From positions 1 to 64,000 of the forward strand of contig NZ_JAIEUL010000017.1 of assembly GCF_019599185.1 (NCBI RefSeq): 64,000 nt of DNA, given 5' to 3'. Under the pieces are notes generated by a model. That model saw only the letters and a list, made by a program, of their open reading frames with translations, made no database searches and was not told where the DNA came from. This DNA comes from Cryobacterium inferilacus (GTDB taxonomy: Bacteria > Actinomycetota > Actinomycetes > Actinomycetales > Microbacteriaceae). The position numbers and the translations under genes are program-made. Of the stretch, positions 43,431 through 52,221 are shown one piece after another. Every line of letters starts with the position of its first letter. Position 1 is the stretch's first letter.

Positions 43431-45712
43431 CAGTGCTCGCGGGCCTTGCGCTTGCCGGTCTTCGGGAGGGCGTCCCAGAGGGCCTGGGTGGCCTTCTCGG
43501 CCGGCGTGGCCATGATGCCGGACGGCGCGAACATCCGCGACGGCACGGCCGGGTCTTCGCTGGTCGCACTGGCGTGGGTCTTCCACGCGTTCCAGGTGGC
43601 CTGCAGGGCGGTGAAGATCACGACCACGGCGAGGGTGACGAAGACGATCGAGAGGATGCCCTGCACCATGGTGTTGCGCACCACGGCTTCCATCGCCTCC
43701 ACCGAGGTGGCCGTGCCGAAGCTCGTCTCCCCGGCGGCCAGGGCGTTGGAGAACGCGGCGTTCTGGGCGAAGTAGCCCACCGACGGCACCGTCGAGAAGA
43801 TCTTCAGGATCGAGGCCGTGATGGTCACGACGGCCGCGAAGCCGAGCGGCAGCGCCACGATCCAGATGTACTTGAACAGTCCGCGCTTGGCCACGATGGC
43901 CATGCACACGGCCAGGGCGATCGCGGCCAGCAGCTGGTTGGCGATACCGAACAGCGGGAACAGCGTGTTGATGCCGCCGAGCGGGTCGGTGACGCCCATG
44001 ACGAGCACCGCGCCCCAGGCTGCCACCATGATGCCGGTGCAGATCCAGGCGCCGGTGCGCCAGCCGGTGTCCTTGAACTTCGGGAAGATGTTGCCCAGGC
44101 TGTCCTGCAGCATGAACCGGGCGACGCGGGTGCCGGCATCCACTGCGGTGAGGATGAACAGTGCCTCGAACATGATCGCGAAGTGGTACCAGAACGCCAT
44201 CATGCCGCTGCCGCCGGCGACCTGCTGCATGATGTTGGCCAGCCCCACCGAGAGGGTCGGGGCGCCACCGGTGCGGGACACGATCGACTCCTCGCCGACG
44301 TTGATCGCGGTCTGGGTGAGCAGCTCAGGGGTGACGCTCACGCCGGTGAGGCCCAGGCCGTTCACGAACGCTGCCGCGCCCTGCACGGTGCCGCCGGTGA
44401 GGGCGGGCGACGCGTTCATGGCGTAGTAGATGCCCTGGTCGATCGACAGCGCGGCGACGAGCGCCATGATCGCCACGAACGACTCCATCAGCATGCCGCC
44501 GTAGCCGATGAAGCGGCTCTGGCGTTCCTTCTCGATCAGCTTGGGCGTGGTGCCGGAGGCGATCAGGGCGTGGAAACCGCTCAGTGCACCGCAGGCGATG
44601 GTGACGAAGAGGAACGGGAAGAGGGTGCCGCTGACGACGGGGCCGGCGCCGCTGGAGGCGAACTCGGTGACCGCGGGAACCAGGATCTCGGGTCGCACGA
44701 TGATGATCGCGATGGCGAGCATGCCGATGGTGCCGATCTTCATGAAGGTGGAGAGGTAGTCGCGCGGGGCCAGCAGCAGCCAGACCGGCAGGATGGCGGC
44801 GATGAAGCCGTAGACGATGATGCCGATCGCCAGCGGCACCTTGTCGATGGTGAAGAGGGCCGCGCCCCACGTGGTTTCGCTGATCGCGCCACCGCCGACG
44901 ATCGCGGCGATGAGCAGCACGAAGCCGATGATCGAGATCTCGGTGACCTTGCCCGGGCGGAGGAAGCGCAGGTAGCAGCCCATGAACAGGGCGATCGGGA
45001 TGGTCATGCCGACCGAGAAGACACCCCAGGCGCTCTCGGCGAGGGCGTTGACCACGACGAGGGCGAGGATGGCCACGATGATGACCATGATGGTGAGCGT
45101 GGCGAGCAACGCGGCGGTGCCGCCGACCCTGCCGAGCTCGTCGCGGGCCATCTGGCCCAGCGACCGGCCACCGCGGCGCATCGAGAAGAACAACACCAGG
45201 TAGTCCTGTACGGCGCCGGCGAAGACCACGCCGACGATGATCCAGATCGTGCCGGGCAGGTAGCCCATCTGCGCGGCGAGGACCGGGCCCACCAGGGGGC
45301 CGGCGCCGGCGATGGCGGCGAAGTGGTGGCCGAAGAGCACCCGGCGGTCGGTGGCGGCGTAGTCCTTGCCGTCGGCCTTGTACTCGGCGGGCGTCGCGCG
45401 CCGGTCATCCGGGCGCAGCAGGTGCTTCTGGATGTAGTTGGAGTAGAACCGGTACCCGATCAGGTAGGTGCAGATCGCGGCGAAGACGAACCAGATGGCG
45501 TTCACGGTCTCGCCGCGGACGACGGCCAGCATCACCCAGCTCAGCCCGCCGAGCAGCGCGATGGCCACCCAGATCGCGACCTTCACCGGGGTCCAGTGGG
45601 CCTCTTCGGCCTCGTGGATTCTCGGATCCAGGGCCACGGGCGGAAGGGCCGGGTCCTGGGTCAGGTCTGGGTCGTCGATGGCGTCGTGCGGAATCTTGGA
45701 CGTGGCGCCCAT
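43430..45712 (-). CDS. cstA: CstA-family carbon starvation/pyruvate transporter
   Basis: The 760-residue membrane protein has about 16-18 helices. Signature stretches are VLFGHHFAAIAGAGPLVGPVLAAQMGYLPG (about 125-154), VQDYLVLFFSMRRGGRSLGQMAR and CGALSGFHALIASGTTPKL (about 370-390). Members import pyruvate (BtsT/CstA) or peptides during carbon limitation. The N-terminal 40 residues are acidic and Pro-rich. Followed directly by its YbdD partner. Three GTAAC motifs upstream may be an operator. Confidence 0.95.
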   Translation of the reverse strand: MGATSKIPHDAIDDPDLTQDPALPPVALDPRIHEAEEAHWTPVKVAIWVAIALLGGLSWVMLAVVRGETVNAIWFVFAAICTYLIGYRFYSNYIQKHLLRPDDRRATPAEYKADGKDYAATDRRVLFGHHFAAIAGAGPLVGPVLAAQMGYLPGTIWIIVGVVFAGAVQDYLVLFFSMRRGGRSLGQMARDELGRVGGTAALLATLTIMVIIVAILALVVVNALAESAWGVFSVGMTIPIALFMGCYLRFLRPGKVTEISIIGFVLLIAAIVGGGAISETTWGAALFTIDKVPLAIGIIVYGFIAAILPVWLLLAPRDYLSTFMKIGTIGMLAIAIIIVRPEILVPAVTEFASSGAGPVVSGTLFPFLFVTIACGALSGFHALIASGTTPKLIEKERQSRFIGYGGMLMESFVAIMALVAALSIDQGIYYAMNASPALTGGTVQGAAAFVNGLGLTGVSVTPELLTQTAINVGEESIVSRTGGAPTLSVGLANIMQQVAGGSGMMAFWYHFAIMFEALFILTAVDAGTRVARFMLQDSLGNIFPKFKDTGWRTGAWICTGIMVAAWGAVLVMGVTDPLGGINTLFPLFGIANQLLAAIALAVCMAIVAKRGLFKYIWIVALPLGFAAVVTITASILKIFSTVPSVGYFAQNAAFSNALAAGETSFGTATSVEAMEAVVRNTMVQGILSIVFVTLAVVVIFTALQATWNAWKTHASATSEDPAVPSRMFAPSGIMATPAEKATQALWDALPKTGKRKAREH

Positions 45713-45756
45713 ATTCTCCCCTTTGAGATGCAGAGAAACTCACAGCTGATTGCCGG

Positions 45757-45775
45757 GTAACTACGTAACGGTAAC
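45757..45775. promoter_or_regulatory. triple GTAAC motif upstream of cstA
   Basis: GTAAC occurs three times in 19 bases (45757-45761, 45765-45769, 45771-45775), about 45 bases upstream of the leftward cstA start. The spacing does not match the known GlnR box. An operator role is inference. Confidence 0.35.
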
Positions 45776-45846
45776 AGCCGAGAACTTCTCAGACGGGGGC
45801 CTAAGGTCCCGCGCGTGTCGCCGGACGACCTTCCCGCCGGTCCGGC

Positions 45847-46692
45847 TCAGGGGTGCGCCGTGCTGGTGAACACGTCGTTGAGGGTCACCGTGCTCAGCCC
45901 CCGGTCGTGCAGCAGAGCGCTCAATTGGGGGAACACGTTGGTGACCGGGTCGAAGTTGAGGTGTCCGATCACGATGTGTTGCGGCAGGAACCAGGTGGTG
46001 GCGAAGGCCACCACCTGGTCTTCGGTGAGGAGCCCCGAGTCCGCCAGCGAGCCGTACCAGGTGGTCGGGACCGTGTAGCCCAGCGCGGCCGCCAGGGCAT
46101 CCACCCGGTCATCGTGCACCCCGTACGGCGGCCGGAAGTAGGGCCGGGCGTCGACGCCGTAGCTGTCACTGATGAAATCGTGGTTGCGCTGGAGCTCTGC
46201 GGTGACGTCGGCGTCGGAGAGGGTGCTGAGGTCGGGGTGCGACCAGGTGTGGTTGCCGAGCTGGATCTGGCCGGACTGCACGAGCGGCCGCAGCTGGTCG
46301 GCGTTGTCGGTCCAGGCGTCGTAACAGCCGGTGACGAAGAAGGTGAGCCTGGTGCCCGTCTCGGTGGCGAAGCGGATGTACCGGGCCAGCACCTCACTGC
46401 TGGTGCCGTCGTCGACCGTCCAGGCCAGCAGGGCGCCCTCGCCGGGCAGGTCGGACAGGGTCCCGGGCGGCACGGGCACCCGCACGAGGCTGGGTGCGGG
46501 CAAGACGAGGGGCGCCGGCGGCGGCACCGCGGCGGGCAGCGGCCGGGGGAGCGGACTGGGCATCGGCGGCGTCGTCTGGGCCGGGACACCCGGGCGCGCG
46601 GCGGGCGCGAGGGCCGCGCAGCCGGCGAGGGTGAGGGAGAGGCCCAGCGAGGCGAGCACGGTGCGCCGGGTGAGGTCTGGGTCCTGCCGCAC
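45847..46692 (-). CDS. CE4 polysaccharide deacetylase lipoprotein
   Basis: The 281-residue exported protein starts at GTG 46692, chosen because GGAGGA lies about five bases upstream and it places a twin-Arg-containing signal (LTRRTVLASLGLSLTLAGC) at the N-terminus with lipobox LAGC. A Pro-rich spacer follows. The NodB-type domain (about 85-275) has TVDDGTS (catalytic and metal Asp), GNHTWSHPDLS (metal His pair) and RPPYGVHDDRVD. It should remove acetyl groups from peptidoglycan or a surface polysaccharide. Divergent from glyS. Confidence 0.9.
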   Translation of the reverse strand: MRQDPDLTRRTVLASLGLSLTLAGCAALAPAARPGVPAQTTPPMPSPLPRPLPAAVPPPAPLVLPAPSLVRVPVPPGTLSDLPGEGALLAWTVDDGTSSEVLARYIRFATETGTRLTFFVTGCYDAWTDNADQLRPLVQSGQIQLGNHTWSHPDLSTLSDADVTAELQRNHDFISDSYGVDARPYFRPPYGVHDDRVDALAAALGYTVPTTWYGSLADSGLLTEDQVVAFATTWFLPQHIVIGHLNFDPVTNVFPQLSALLHDRGLSTVTLNDVFTSTAHP

Positions 46693-46831
46693 GGCGGTCC
46701 TCCCCCCGGAGCCGGTCGATGGAGCTGATGGAACAGCGAAGGAGCGAGCCGAGCGAGAGCCGAACGAGTCGAAGATATCGCCGCCGCCGGCCGCAGACAA
46801 CGCCCGTAATCGGGGGCCGTGCCCGCCTCGC

Positions 46832-46875
46832 TAAAATGGACGAATCCGTACCCGGGCCCCCGCCCGGTGTTTTTG
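46832..46875 (+). promoter_or_regulatory. glyS promoter with hairpin-plus-T-run leader
   Basis: TAAAAT at 46832-46837 is a good -10 candidate. Downstream, CCGGGC (46852-46857) and GCCCGG (46862-46867) form a short hairpin followed by TGTTTTT (46868-46874), like an intrinsic terminator. It lies 30 bases before the GTG of glyS, so it could attenuate transcription. No leader peptide or T-box sequence was recognised. Confidence 0.4.
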
Positions 46876-46903
46876 ACCATCCTTTTGGACCATTGGAGCC
46901 ACC

Positions 46904-48289
46904 GTGGCCGCACTTTCCCGTCTTGATTCCGTCATCGCCCTCGCCCGCCACCGCGGCTTCGTCTTCCAGGCCGGTGAAATCTACGGCGGCAGCCGGTCGG
47001 CCTGGGACTACGGGCCCCTCGGCGTCGAGCTCAAGGAGAACATCAAGAAGCAGTGGTGGCGATTCATGGTCACCAGCCGCGACGACGTCGTGGGCCTGGA
47101 CTCCTCGGTGATCCTGCCGCGCAAGGTCTGGGAGGCCTCCGGCCACGTCGAGGTCTTCTCCGACCCGCTGGTGGAGTGCACCAGCTGCCACAAGCGTTTC
47201 CGCGAGGACCACCTCGTGGAGGAGTTCGAAGAGAAGAAGGGCCGCGCGCCCGAGGGCGGCATCGACGGCATCGCCTGCCCCAACTGCGGCAACCGGCACA
47301 CCTGGACCGAGCCGCGCGCGTTCTCCGGCCTGCTCAAGACCTTCCTCGGCCCGGTCGACGAAGAGGCCGGCATGGTGTACCTCCGCCCCGAGACCGCGCA
47401 GGGCATCTTCGTGAACTTCGCCAACGTGCTGCAGGCCGCCCGCATGAAGCCCCCGTTCGGCATCGGCCAGATCGGCAAGAGCTTCCGCAACGAGATCACC
47501 CCCGGAAACTTCATCTTCCGCACCCGTGAGTTCGAGCAGATGGAGATGGAGTTCTTCGTCGAGCCCGGCACCGACGAGGAATGGCACCAGTACTGGATCG
47601 ACCAGCGGATGAGCTGGTACACGGGCCTCGGCATCAACATCGAGAACTTGCGCCTGTTCGAGCACCCCGCCGAGAAGCTCTCGCACTACTCCAAGCGCAC
47701 CGTCGACATCGAGTACCGCTTCGGCTTCTCCGGCAGCGAGTTCGGTGAGCTCGAGGGTGTGGCCAACCGCACCGACTTCGACCTCAAGACGCACTCCGAG
47801 GCATCCGGCAAGGACCTCTCCTACTTCGACCAGACCAAGAACGAACGCTGGATCCCGTACGTGATCGAGCCCGCGGCCGGCCTCACCCGCTCGCTGATGG
47901 CGTTCCTGGTCGACGCGTACCACGAGGAAGAGGTGCCCAACGCGAAGGGCGGCGTCGACAAGCGCACCGTGCTCAAGCTCGACCCGCGCCTGGCCCCGAT
48001 CAAGGCCGCCGTGCTGCCGCTGAGCCGCAACGAGGCCCTCTCGCCGATGGCCCGCTCGCTGGCCGCGCGCCTCCGCGAATCGTGGAACGTGGACTTCGAC
48101 GACGCCGGCGCCATCGGCCGCCGGTACCGCCGCCAGGACGAGATCGGCACCCCGTACTGCATCACGGTGGACTTCGACTCGCTCGAGGACCAGGCCGTGA
48201 CCGTGCGCGACCGCGACACCATGGCGCAGGAGCGGGTGCCCCTGGCCGAGCTCGACGCCTACCTCGCGGTGCGCCTGCGCGGAGCGTAA
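46904..48289 (+). CDS. glyS: glycine-tRNA ligase (alpha2-type)
   Basis: Charges tRNA-Gly with glycine. The 461-residue class II synthetase of the dimeric bacterial/archaeal type has [29 protein letters not shown] at its N-terminus, a zinc-ribbon-like insert (CTSCHKRF then CPNCGNRH, about 84-130), motif 2 [28 protein letters not shown] (about 192-219), motif 3 [10 protein letters not shown] (about 325) and a C-terminal anticodon-binding domain (about 350-455). GTG start at 46904. Monocistronic, with a possible attenuator upstream and a palindromic repeat downstream. Confidence 0.97.
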   Translation: MAALSRLDSVIALARHRGFVFQAGEIYGGSRSAWDYGPLGVELKENIKKQWWRFMVTSRDDVVGLDSSVILPRKVWEASGHVEVFSDPLVECTSCHKRFREDHLVEEFEEKKGRAPEGGIDGIACPNCGNRHTWTEPRAFSGLLKTFLGPVDEEAGMVYLRPETAQGIFVNFANVLQAARMKPPFGIGQIGKSFRNEITPGNFIFRTREFEQMEMEFFVEPGTDEEWHQYWIDQRMSWYTGLGINIENLRLFEHPAEKLSHYSKRTVDIEYRFGFSGSEFGELEGVANRTDFDLKTHSEASGKDLSYFDQTKNERWIPYVIEPAAGLTRSLMAFLVDAYHEEEVPNAKGGVDKRTVLKLDPRLAPIKAAVLPLSRNEALSPMARSLAARLRESWNVDFDDAGAIGRRYRRQDEIGTPYCITVDFDSLEDQAVTVRDRDTMAQERVPLAELDAYLAVRLRGA

Positions 48290-48334
48290 CCCCGCCCCCG
48301 GCCCGGCTCGGCCTCCGAGAGCCAGCCCCGTCGC

Positions 48335-48415
48335 GCATAACTCCTGCAATTTTCCTGAAAACAGCCCAAAACCGGCCAATCCGGCCGGTTGGGATGAAAA
48401 TTGCAGGAGTTATGC
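48335..48415. repeat. 81-bp intergenic palindromic repeat, full copy
   Basis: Perfect 20-bp arms GCATAACTCCTGCAATTTTC (48335-48354) and its complement (48396-48415) enclose 41 bases. These contain a second palindrome, AACCGGCC (48370-48377) with GGCCGGTT (48383-48390). It lies 46 bases after the glyS stop, between glyS and a convergent dehydrogenase gene. There is no T run, so it is not a simple terminator. A half copy abuts the IS3 end at 358-399. Confidence 0.92.
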
Positions 48416-48465
48416 TTGCGCCCGCTCGCCGCCGTCGTGTTCGGGTGGGAGCTCGTGGGGGCAGG

Positions 48466-49512
48466 TCAGGGCAGGGTGAGGTCGATCAGGGTGACGCCGG
48501 CCGCGGGCTGCGGCGCCGACATCGCGGCGAGGGCCGCGGGCGCATCGGCCAACGGGATGCGGTGACTGATCAGGTCCTGCGGGCGCAGCCGGCCGCTGGC
48601 CACGAGCGCCAGCAGCTCGGGGTAGTCGCTCGCCGGCATGCCGTGGCTGCCGAGCACGGCCAGTTCCCGGCCGATCACCACGCCGAGGGGTACCACGGGG
48701 TCTTCGGCGAGCAGGCCGATCTGCACGTGCCGGCCGCGGGTGGCCAGCGAGCGGATGGCGATGCCCACGGTGTTCTGGCGGCCGAGTGCCTCCACAGACA
48801 CCTGGGCGCCACCGTCGGCGAGCAGCCGCACCCGCTCGACCACCTGGGCGTCGGTCATGCCGCTGGAGTTGACCGTGTAGACGGCGCCGGCGCGGGCGGC
48901 GGCGGCGAGGGCGTCCACGCTGATGTCCACGGCGATCACCCGGGCACCGAGTGCGGCGCCGATCATCACGGCAGACAGGCCCACCCCGCCACAGCCGATC
49001 ACCACGAGGGTTTCCCCTGCGACCAGCTTCGCCTGGTGCACGAGTCCGCGGTAGGACGTGGCGAAACGGCAGCCCAGCAGTGCGGCCGCCCCGGCGTCCA
49101 GGGTCTCCGGCACCGCGATGAGGTTGACGTCGGCGTTGTGCAGCGCCACCTTCTCGGCGTATGAGCCCCAGTGCGTGAAGCCGGGCTGGGTCTGATTGCG
49201 GCAGACCTGGGCATTGCCGCTGGCGCACTCCTGGCAGTCGCCGCAGGCGCAGACGAACGGCACGGTGACCCGCTGCCCCACGCTGAAGCGGGTGACCAGG
49301 GGCCCGACCGCGTCGATCACACCGACGAGTTCGTGCCCGGGAACGTGCGGCAGCACGATGCCGTCATCGTGGCCGAGCCAACCGTGCCAGTCGCTGCGGC
49401 AGAGGCCGGTGGCCTGAACCCGCACCACCGCACCGGAGGCACTGGGCACGGGGTCGGCCACCTCGCGTAGTTCGGGCAGCGCACCGAACCCGTCGAACCA
49501 GACCGCGCGCAC
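48466..49512 (-). CDS. zinc-dependent alcohol dehydrogenase
   Basis: The 348-residue MDR enzyme has the catalytic zinc ligands in TGLCRSDWHGW (Cys, about 37) and GHELVG (His-Glu, about 59-60). The structural zinc cluster is CACGDCQECASGNAQVC (about 88-104) and the NAD motif is GCGGVGLSAVMIGAALGARVIAVD (about 173-196). It oxidises an alcohol or reduces an aldehyde; the exact substrate is unknown. Its GTG start follows the hemA stop by one base, so it is probably translated from the hemA transcript. Confidence 0.9.
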   Translation of the reverse strand: MRAVWFDGFGALPELREVADPVPSASGAVVRVQATGLCRSDWHGWLGHDDGIVLPHVPGHELVGVIDAVGPLVTRFSVGQRVTVPFVCACGDCQECASGNAQVCRNQTQPGFTHWGSYAEKVALHNADVNLIAVPETLDAGAAALLGCRFATSYRGLVHQAKLVAGETLVVIGCGGVGLSAVMIGAALGARVIAVDISVDALAAAARAGAVYTVNSSGMTDAQVVERVRLLADGGAQVSVEALGRQNTVGIAIRSLATRGRHVQIGLLAEDPVVPLGVVIGRELAVLGSHGMPASDYPELLALVASGRLRPQDLISHRIPLADAPAALAAMSAPQPAAGVTLIDLTLP

Positions 49513-49513
49513 G

Positions 49514-50956
49514 TCAGGACGCGTCGGCGATGGCGGTGGGGTCGGCCGTGGCGTCGCCGGGAGCCGGCGAGCGTCGGGTACCGCCGCCGGCGATGTCCGC
49601 CACCGCTACGGCGGTCTCCGGCAGGGTCACGTTGATGCCGAACAGGGCGTCGAGCCCGCCGAGGAAGGCGTCCTGCTCGCCGGCCGTGGCCAGCTCGCGG
49701 GAGCGCACCATCGGCGTGTGCAGCAGGACCCCGGCGAGGTGCCGCAGGGCGGACTCGGTCTCCTCGCTGGTGTCGCCGCGGCGTTTGGCCCGCTCGATCT
49801 CGCCGTCGAGGATGTCGAAGATATAGGAGCGCAGCGCGACCACAGCGGGGGCGAGACTCTGCTCCTCGGCCACGGCGGAGAACTTCTTGGCGGCGCGACC
49901 CACCAGTTCGCGGGCCTCGCTGGTGGCGTTGAGCTGCTCGAGCGGCGCGTGGATGCGGATGGTCTCGAGGTCGAGCAGCTCCACCCCAGGCACGTCGCTC
50001 ACATCGGGGTCGACGTTGCGGGGCAGGCCCAGGTCGATGACCAGCTGCCGGCTGGCCTCGGTGCCGAGGCCCACCGGGCAGGTGCGCAGCGCGGGTCCGT
50101 CGGTGTCGATGGTGGGGATGACCTCGGCGTGCCTGGCGGCCAGCAGCGCGCGGCCGGCGGTGAGGATGCCGGCATCGATGACGTGGTGCTCGGCGGTGGT
50201 GCAGGTGAGGATGAGGTCAGCCAGCGCGGTCTCGGCGGCGAGGGCGTCTGCATCCGCCGGTACAGCCTCGATGTCGTGCGAGGTGGCGAAACCGACGGCC
50301 CGGCCGGACGGCGAATACACCCGCACGTCGGTGACGCCGAGGTCGCGAAGCGCGGCGAGGGATGCGCCGGCGTACCGGCCGGTGCCCACCAGCAGCACCC
50401 GCGTCTGGGCCCAGTCCGTGACCCGGCTCTCGGCCAGCTCGAGCGACAGCCGTACCAGCGAGCGGCCGGCGGCGCCGATGCCGGTGCGGTTCTTCACCCC
50501 GCGGGAGGTCTGCGACGCCCGCTGGAACAGGCGCTCCAACTCGGGGCTGGTGGTGCCCTGGGCGCGGGCGTCCTCGAGGGAGCGGCGCACCTGGCCGGCG
50601 ATCTCGCCCTCACCGACGACGACGGATTCGAGCCCGCTGGTCACGGCGAAGAGGTGTTCGGCCACGCCGTTGCCGTGCACGAGGTCGAGGGTGTCGCGCA
50701 GCAGGTCGGCACTCACCCCGGTGCTCGCGCTCACGGCGTCGATGGCGGCGTAGACCGCGGGCAGCGGTGAAACACCGAACGGTTCGTCCAGGTCGAGATA
50801 GGCCTCGAAGCGGTTGCAGGTGGCCACGACCACGGCTCCGCTGAGTGTCTCGTGCCCGGTGAGCATGCTGCCGGCGGCGGCGTCAGCACCGACGGAGAGC
50901 TTTTCGAGCACGTCAAAGCTGGAGTTCTTGTGGTTCGCGGACAGACAAATCAACAC
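49514..50956 (-). CDS. hemA: glutamyl-tRNA reductase
   Basis: First committed step of the C5 haem route: reduces glutamyl-tRNA to glutamate 1-semialdehyde with NADPH. The 480-residue protein has [16 protein letters not shown] at the start, the catalytic Cys in [13 protein letters not shown] (about 50, the TCNRxE motif), [20 protein letters not shown] (about 115-135) and NADPH motif [21 protein letters not shown]. The dimerisation domain is about 320-430. The C-terminal 45 residues are a Gly/Thr/Ala-rich extension. GTG start, divergent from hemE. Confidence 0.96.
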   Translation of the reverse strand: MLICLSANHKNSSFDVLEKLSVGADAAAGSMLTGHETLSGAVVVATCNRFEAYLDLDEPFGVSPLPAVYAAIDAVSASTGVSADLLRDTLDLVHGNGVAEHLFAVTSGLESVVVGEGEIAGQVRRSLEDARAQGTTSPELERLFQRASQTSRGVKNRTGIGAAGRSLVRLSLELAESRVTDWAQTRVLLVGTGRYAGASLAALRDLGVTDVRVYSPSGRAVGFATSHDIEAVPADADALAAETALADLILTCTTAEHHVIDAGILTAGRALLAARHAEVIPTIDTDGPALRTCPVGLGTEASRQLVIDLGLPRNVDPDVSDVPGVELLDLETIRIHAPLEQLNATSEARELVGRAAKKFSAVAEEQSLAPAVVALRSYIFDILDGEIERAKRRGDTSEETESALRHLAGVLLHTPMVRSRELATAGEQDAFLGGLDALFGINVTLPETAVAVADIAGGGTRRSPAPGDATADPTAIADAS

Positions 50957-51024
50957 CGCTCAATTCTACGTTGTGTAGCAGCGCGGCCGAGAATCGTTTG
51001 ACGCCCGGATATAGGAGACAATTG

Positions 51025-52176
51025 ATGGTGATGAACCTCGACGAGTTCCACCCACTTTCCGCCGGCCTCACCTCCGACTCCCGCCTGCTTCGGGCCTACC
51101 AAGGCACCCGGCCCGACGTGACCCCGGTGTGGTTCATGCGCCAGGCCGGCCGATCGCTGCCCGAGTACCGCGAGCTGCGGGTGGGCACCCGCATGCTCGA
51201 CGCCTGCCTGGACCCCGCGATGGCCAGCGAGATCACCCTGCAGCCGATCCGTCGGCACGGCGTCGACGCCGGCATCCTGTTCAGCGACATCGTCGTGCCG
51301 CTCAAGCTCGTGGGTGTCGAGGTGGAGATCGTCGCGGGCAAGGGCCCGGTGCTCGCCGAGGCCGTGCGCACGGCAGCGGATGTCGAACGCCTCACCGCGC
51401 TGGACCCCGCCGTGCTCGATGACGCACTCGCCCCCATCCGTGAGGCCGTCGCGCTCACCGTCGCCGAGCTGGGTTCGACCCCGCTGATCGGCTTCGCCGG
51501 GGCCCCCTTCACGCTGGCGGCATATATCGTCGAGGGCGGTCCGTCCAAGGACCACATTCATGCCCGCACGCTCATGCACTCGGACCCAGACGCCTGGGCG
51601 AAGCTGATGGCGTGGACAGCCGACGTCACCGGCCGGTTCCTGCGCGCCCAGGTGCTCGCCGGCGCCAGCGCCGCGCAACTGTTCGACTCCTGGGCCGGCG
51701 CGCTCTCCCTCGCCGACTACTCCCGCTTCGTGGCCCCGGCGTCGACCGCGGCGATCGCGCATGTGCGCGACCTCACCTACCTCGAGGCCGCTGCCGACGA
51801 GGCCGCCAACCCGGAGACCGTTCGCCGTAATGTGCCCGTGGTGCACTTCGGTGTCGGCACCGGCGAACTACTCAAGGCCATGCACGGCATCGGTGCAGAC
51901 GTCGTCGGTGTCGACTACCGGGTGCCGCTCGACGAGGCCAGCCGGCGCCTCGGCGGTGTGGTGCCCGTGCAGGGCAACATCGACCCCGCCCTGCTCAACG
52001 CGCCCTGGCCGGTGCTGGAGGCCCACGTCCTGGATGTGCTCGACCGCGGCCGCGCCGCGCCGGCGCATGTGCTCAACCTCGGCCACGGCGTTCCGCCAGA
52101 GACGAACCCCGACGTGCTCACCCGTCTGGTCGAGTTCGTGCACGAGAACAGTTCCACCCCCTCGCTCGCCCTGTAA
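51025..52176 (+). CDS. hemE: uroporphyrinogen decarboxylase
   Basis: Removes four carboxyl groups from uroporphyrinogen III to give coproporphyrinogen III. The 383-residue TIM barrel has TPVWFMRQAGRSLPEYRELR (signature 1), GILFSDIVVPLKLVG with the catalytic Asp, IGFAGAPFTLAAYIVEGG (signature 2) and LNLGHGVPPETNPD near the end. ATG 51025 is chosen for its AGGAG at 51013-51017; the family N-terminus agrees. First gene of the rightward haem cluster. Confidence 0.97.
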   Translation: MVMNLDEFHPLSAGLTSDSRLLRAYQGTRPDVTPVWFMRQAGRSLPEYRELRVGTRMLDACLDPAMASEITLQPIRRHGVDAGILFSDIVVPLKLVGVEVEIVAGKGPVLAEAVRTAADVERLTALDPAVLDDALAPIREAVALTVAELGSTPLIGFAGAPFTLAAYIVEGGPSKDHIHARTLMHSDPDAWAKLMAWTADVTGRFLRAQVLAGASAAQLFDSWAGALSLADYSRFVAPASTAAIAHVRDLTYLEAAADEAANPETVRRNVPVVHFGVGTGELLKAMHGIGADVVGVDYRVPLDEASRRLGGVVPVQGNIDPALLNAPWPVLEAHVLDVLDRGRAAPAHVLNLGHGVPPETNPDVLTRLVEFVHENSSTPSLAL

Positions 52177-52221
52177 CGAGCAGTGAGCCCGCGGCGAGCC
52201 CCGCGGGCGGAAGGCACGGTC

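Noticed and set aside
43433..45760. 775-codon open frame opposite cstA
   Set aside because: Antisense shadow of a conserved membrane carrier; its product is a Gly/Asp/His/Arg-rich string with no recognisable fold.
46394..48379. 661-codon minus-strand frame opposite glyS
   Set aside because: Antisense to a complete glycyl-tRNA synthetase; no domain in the product.
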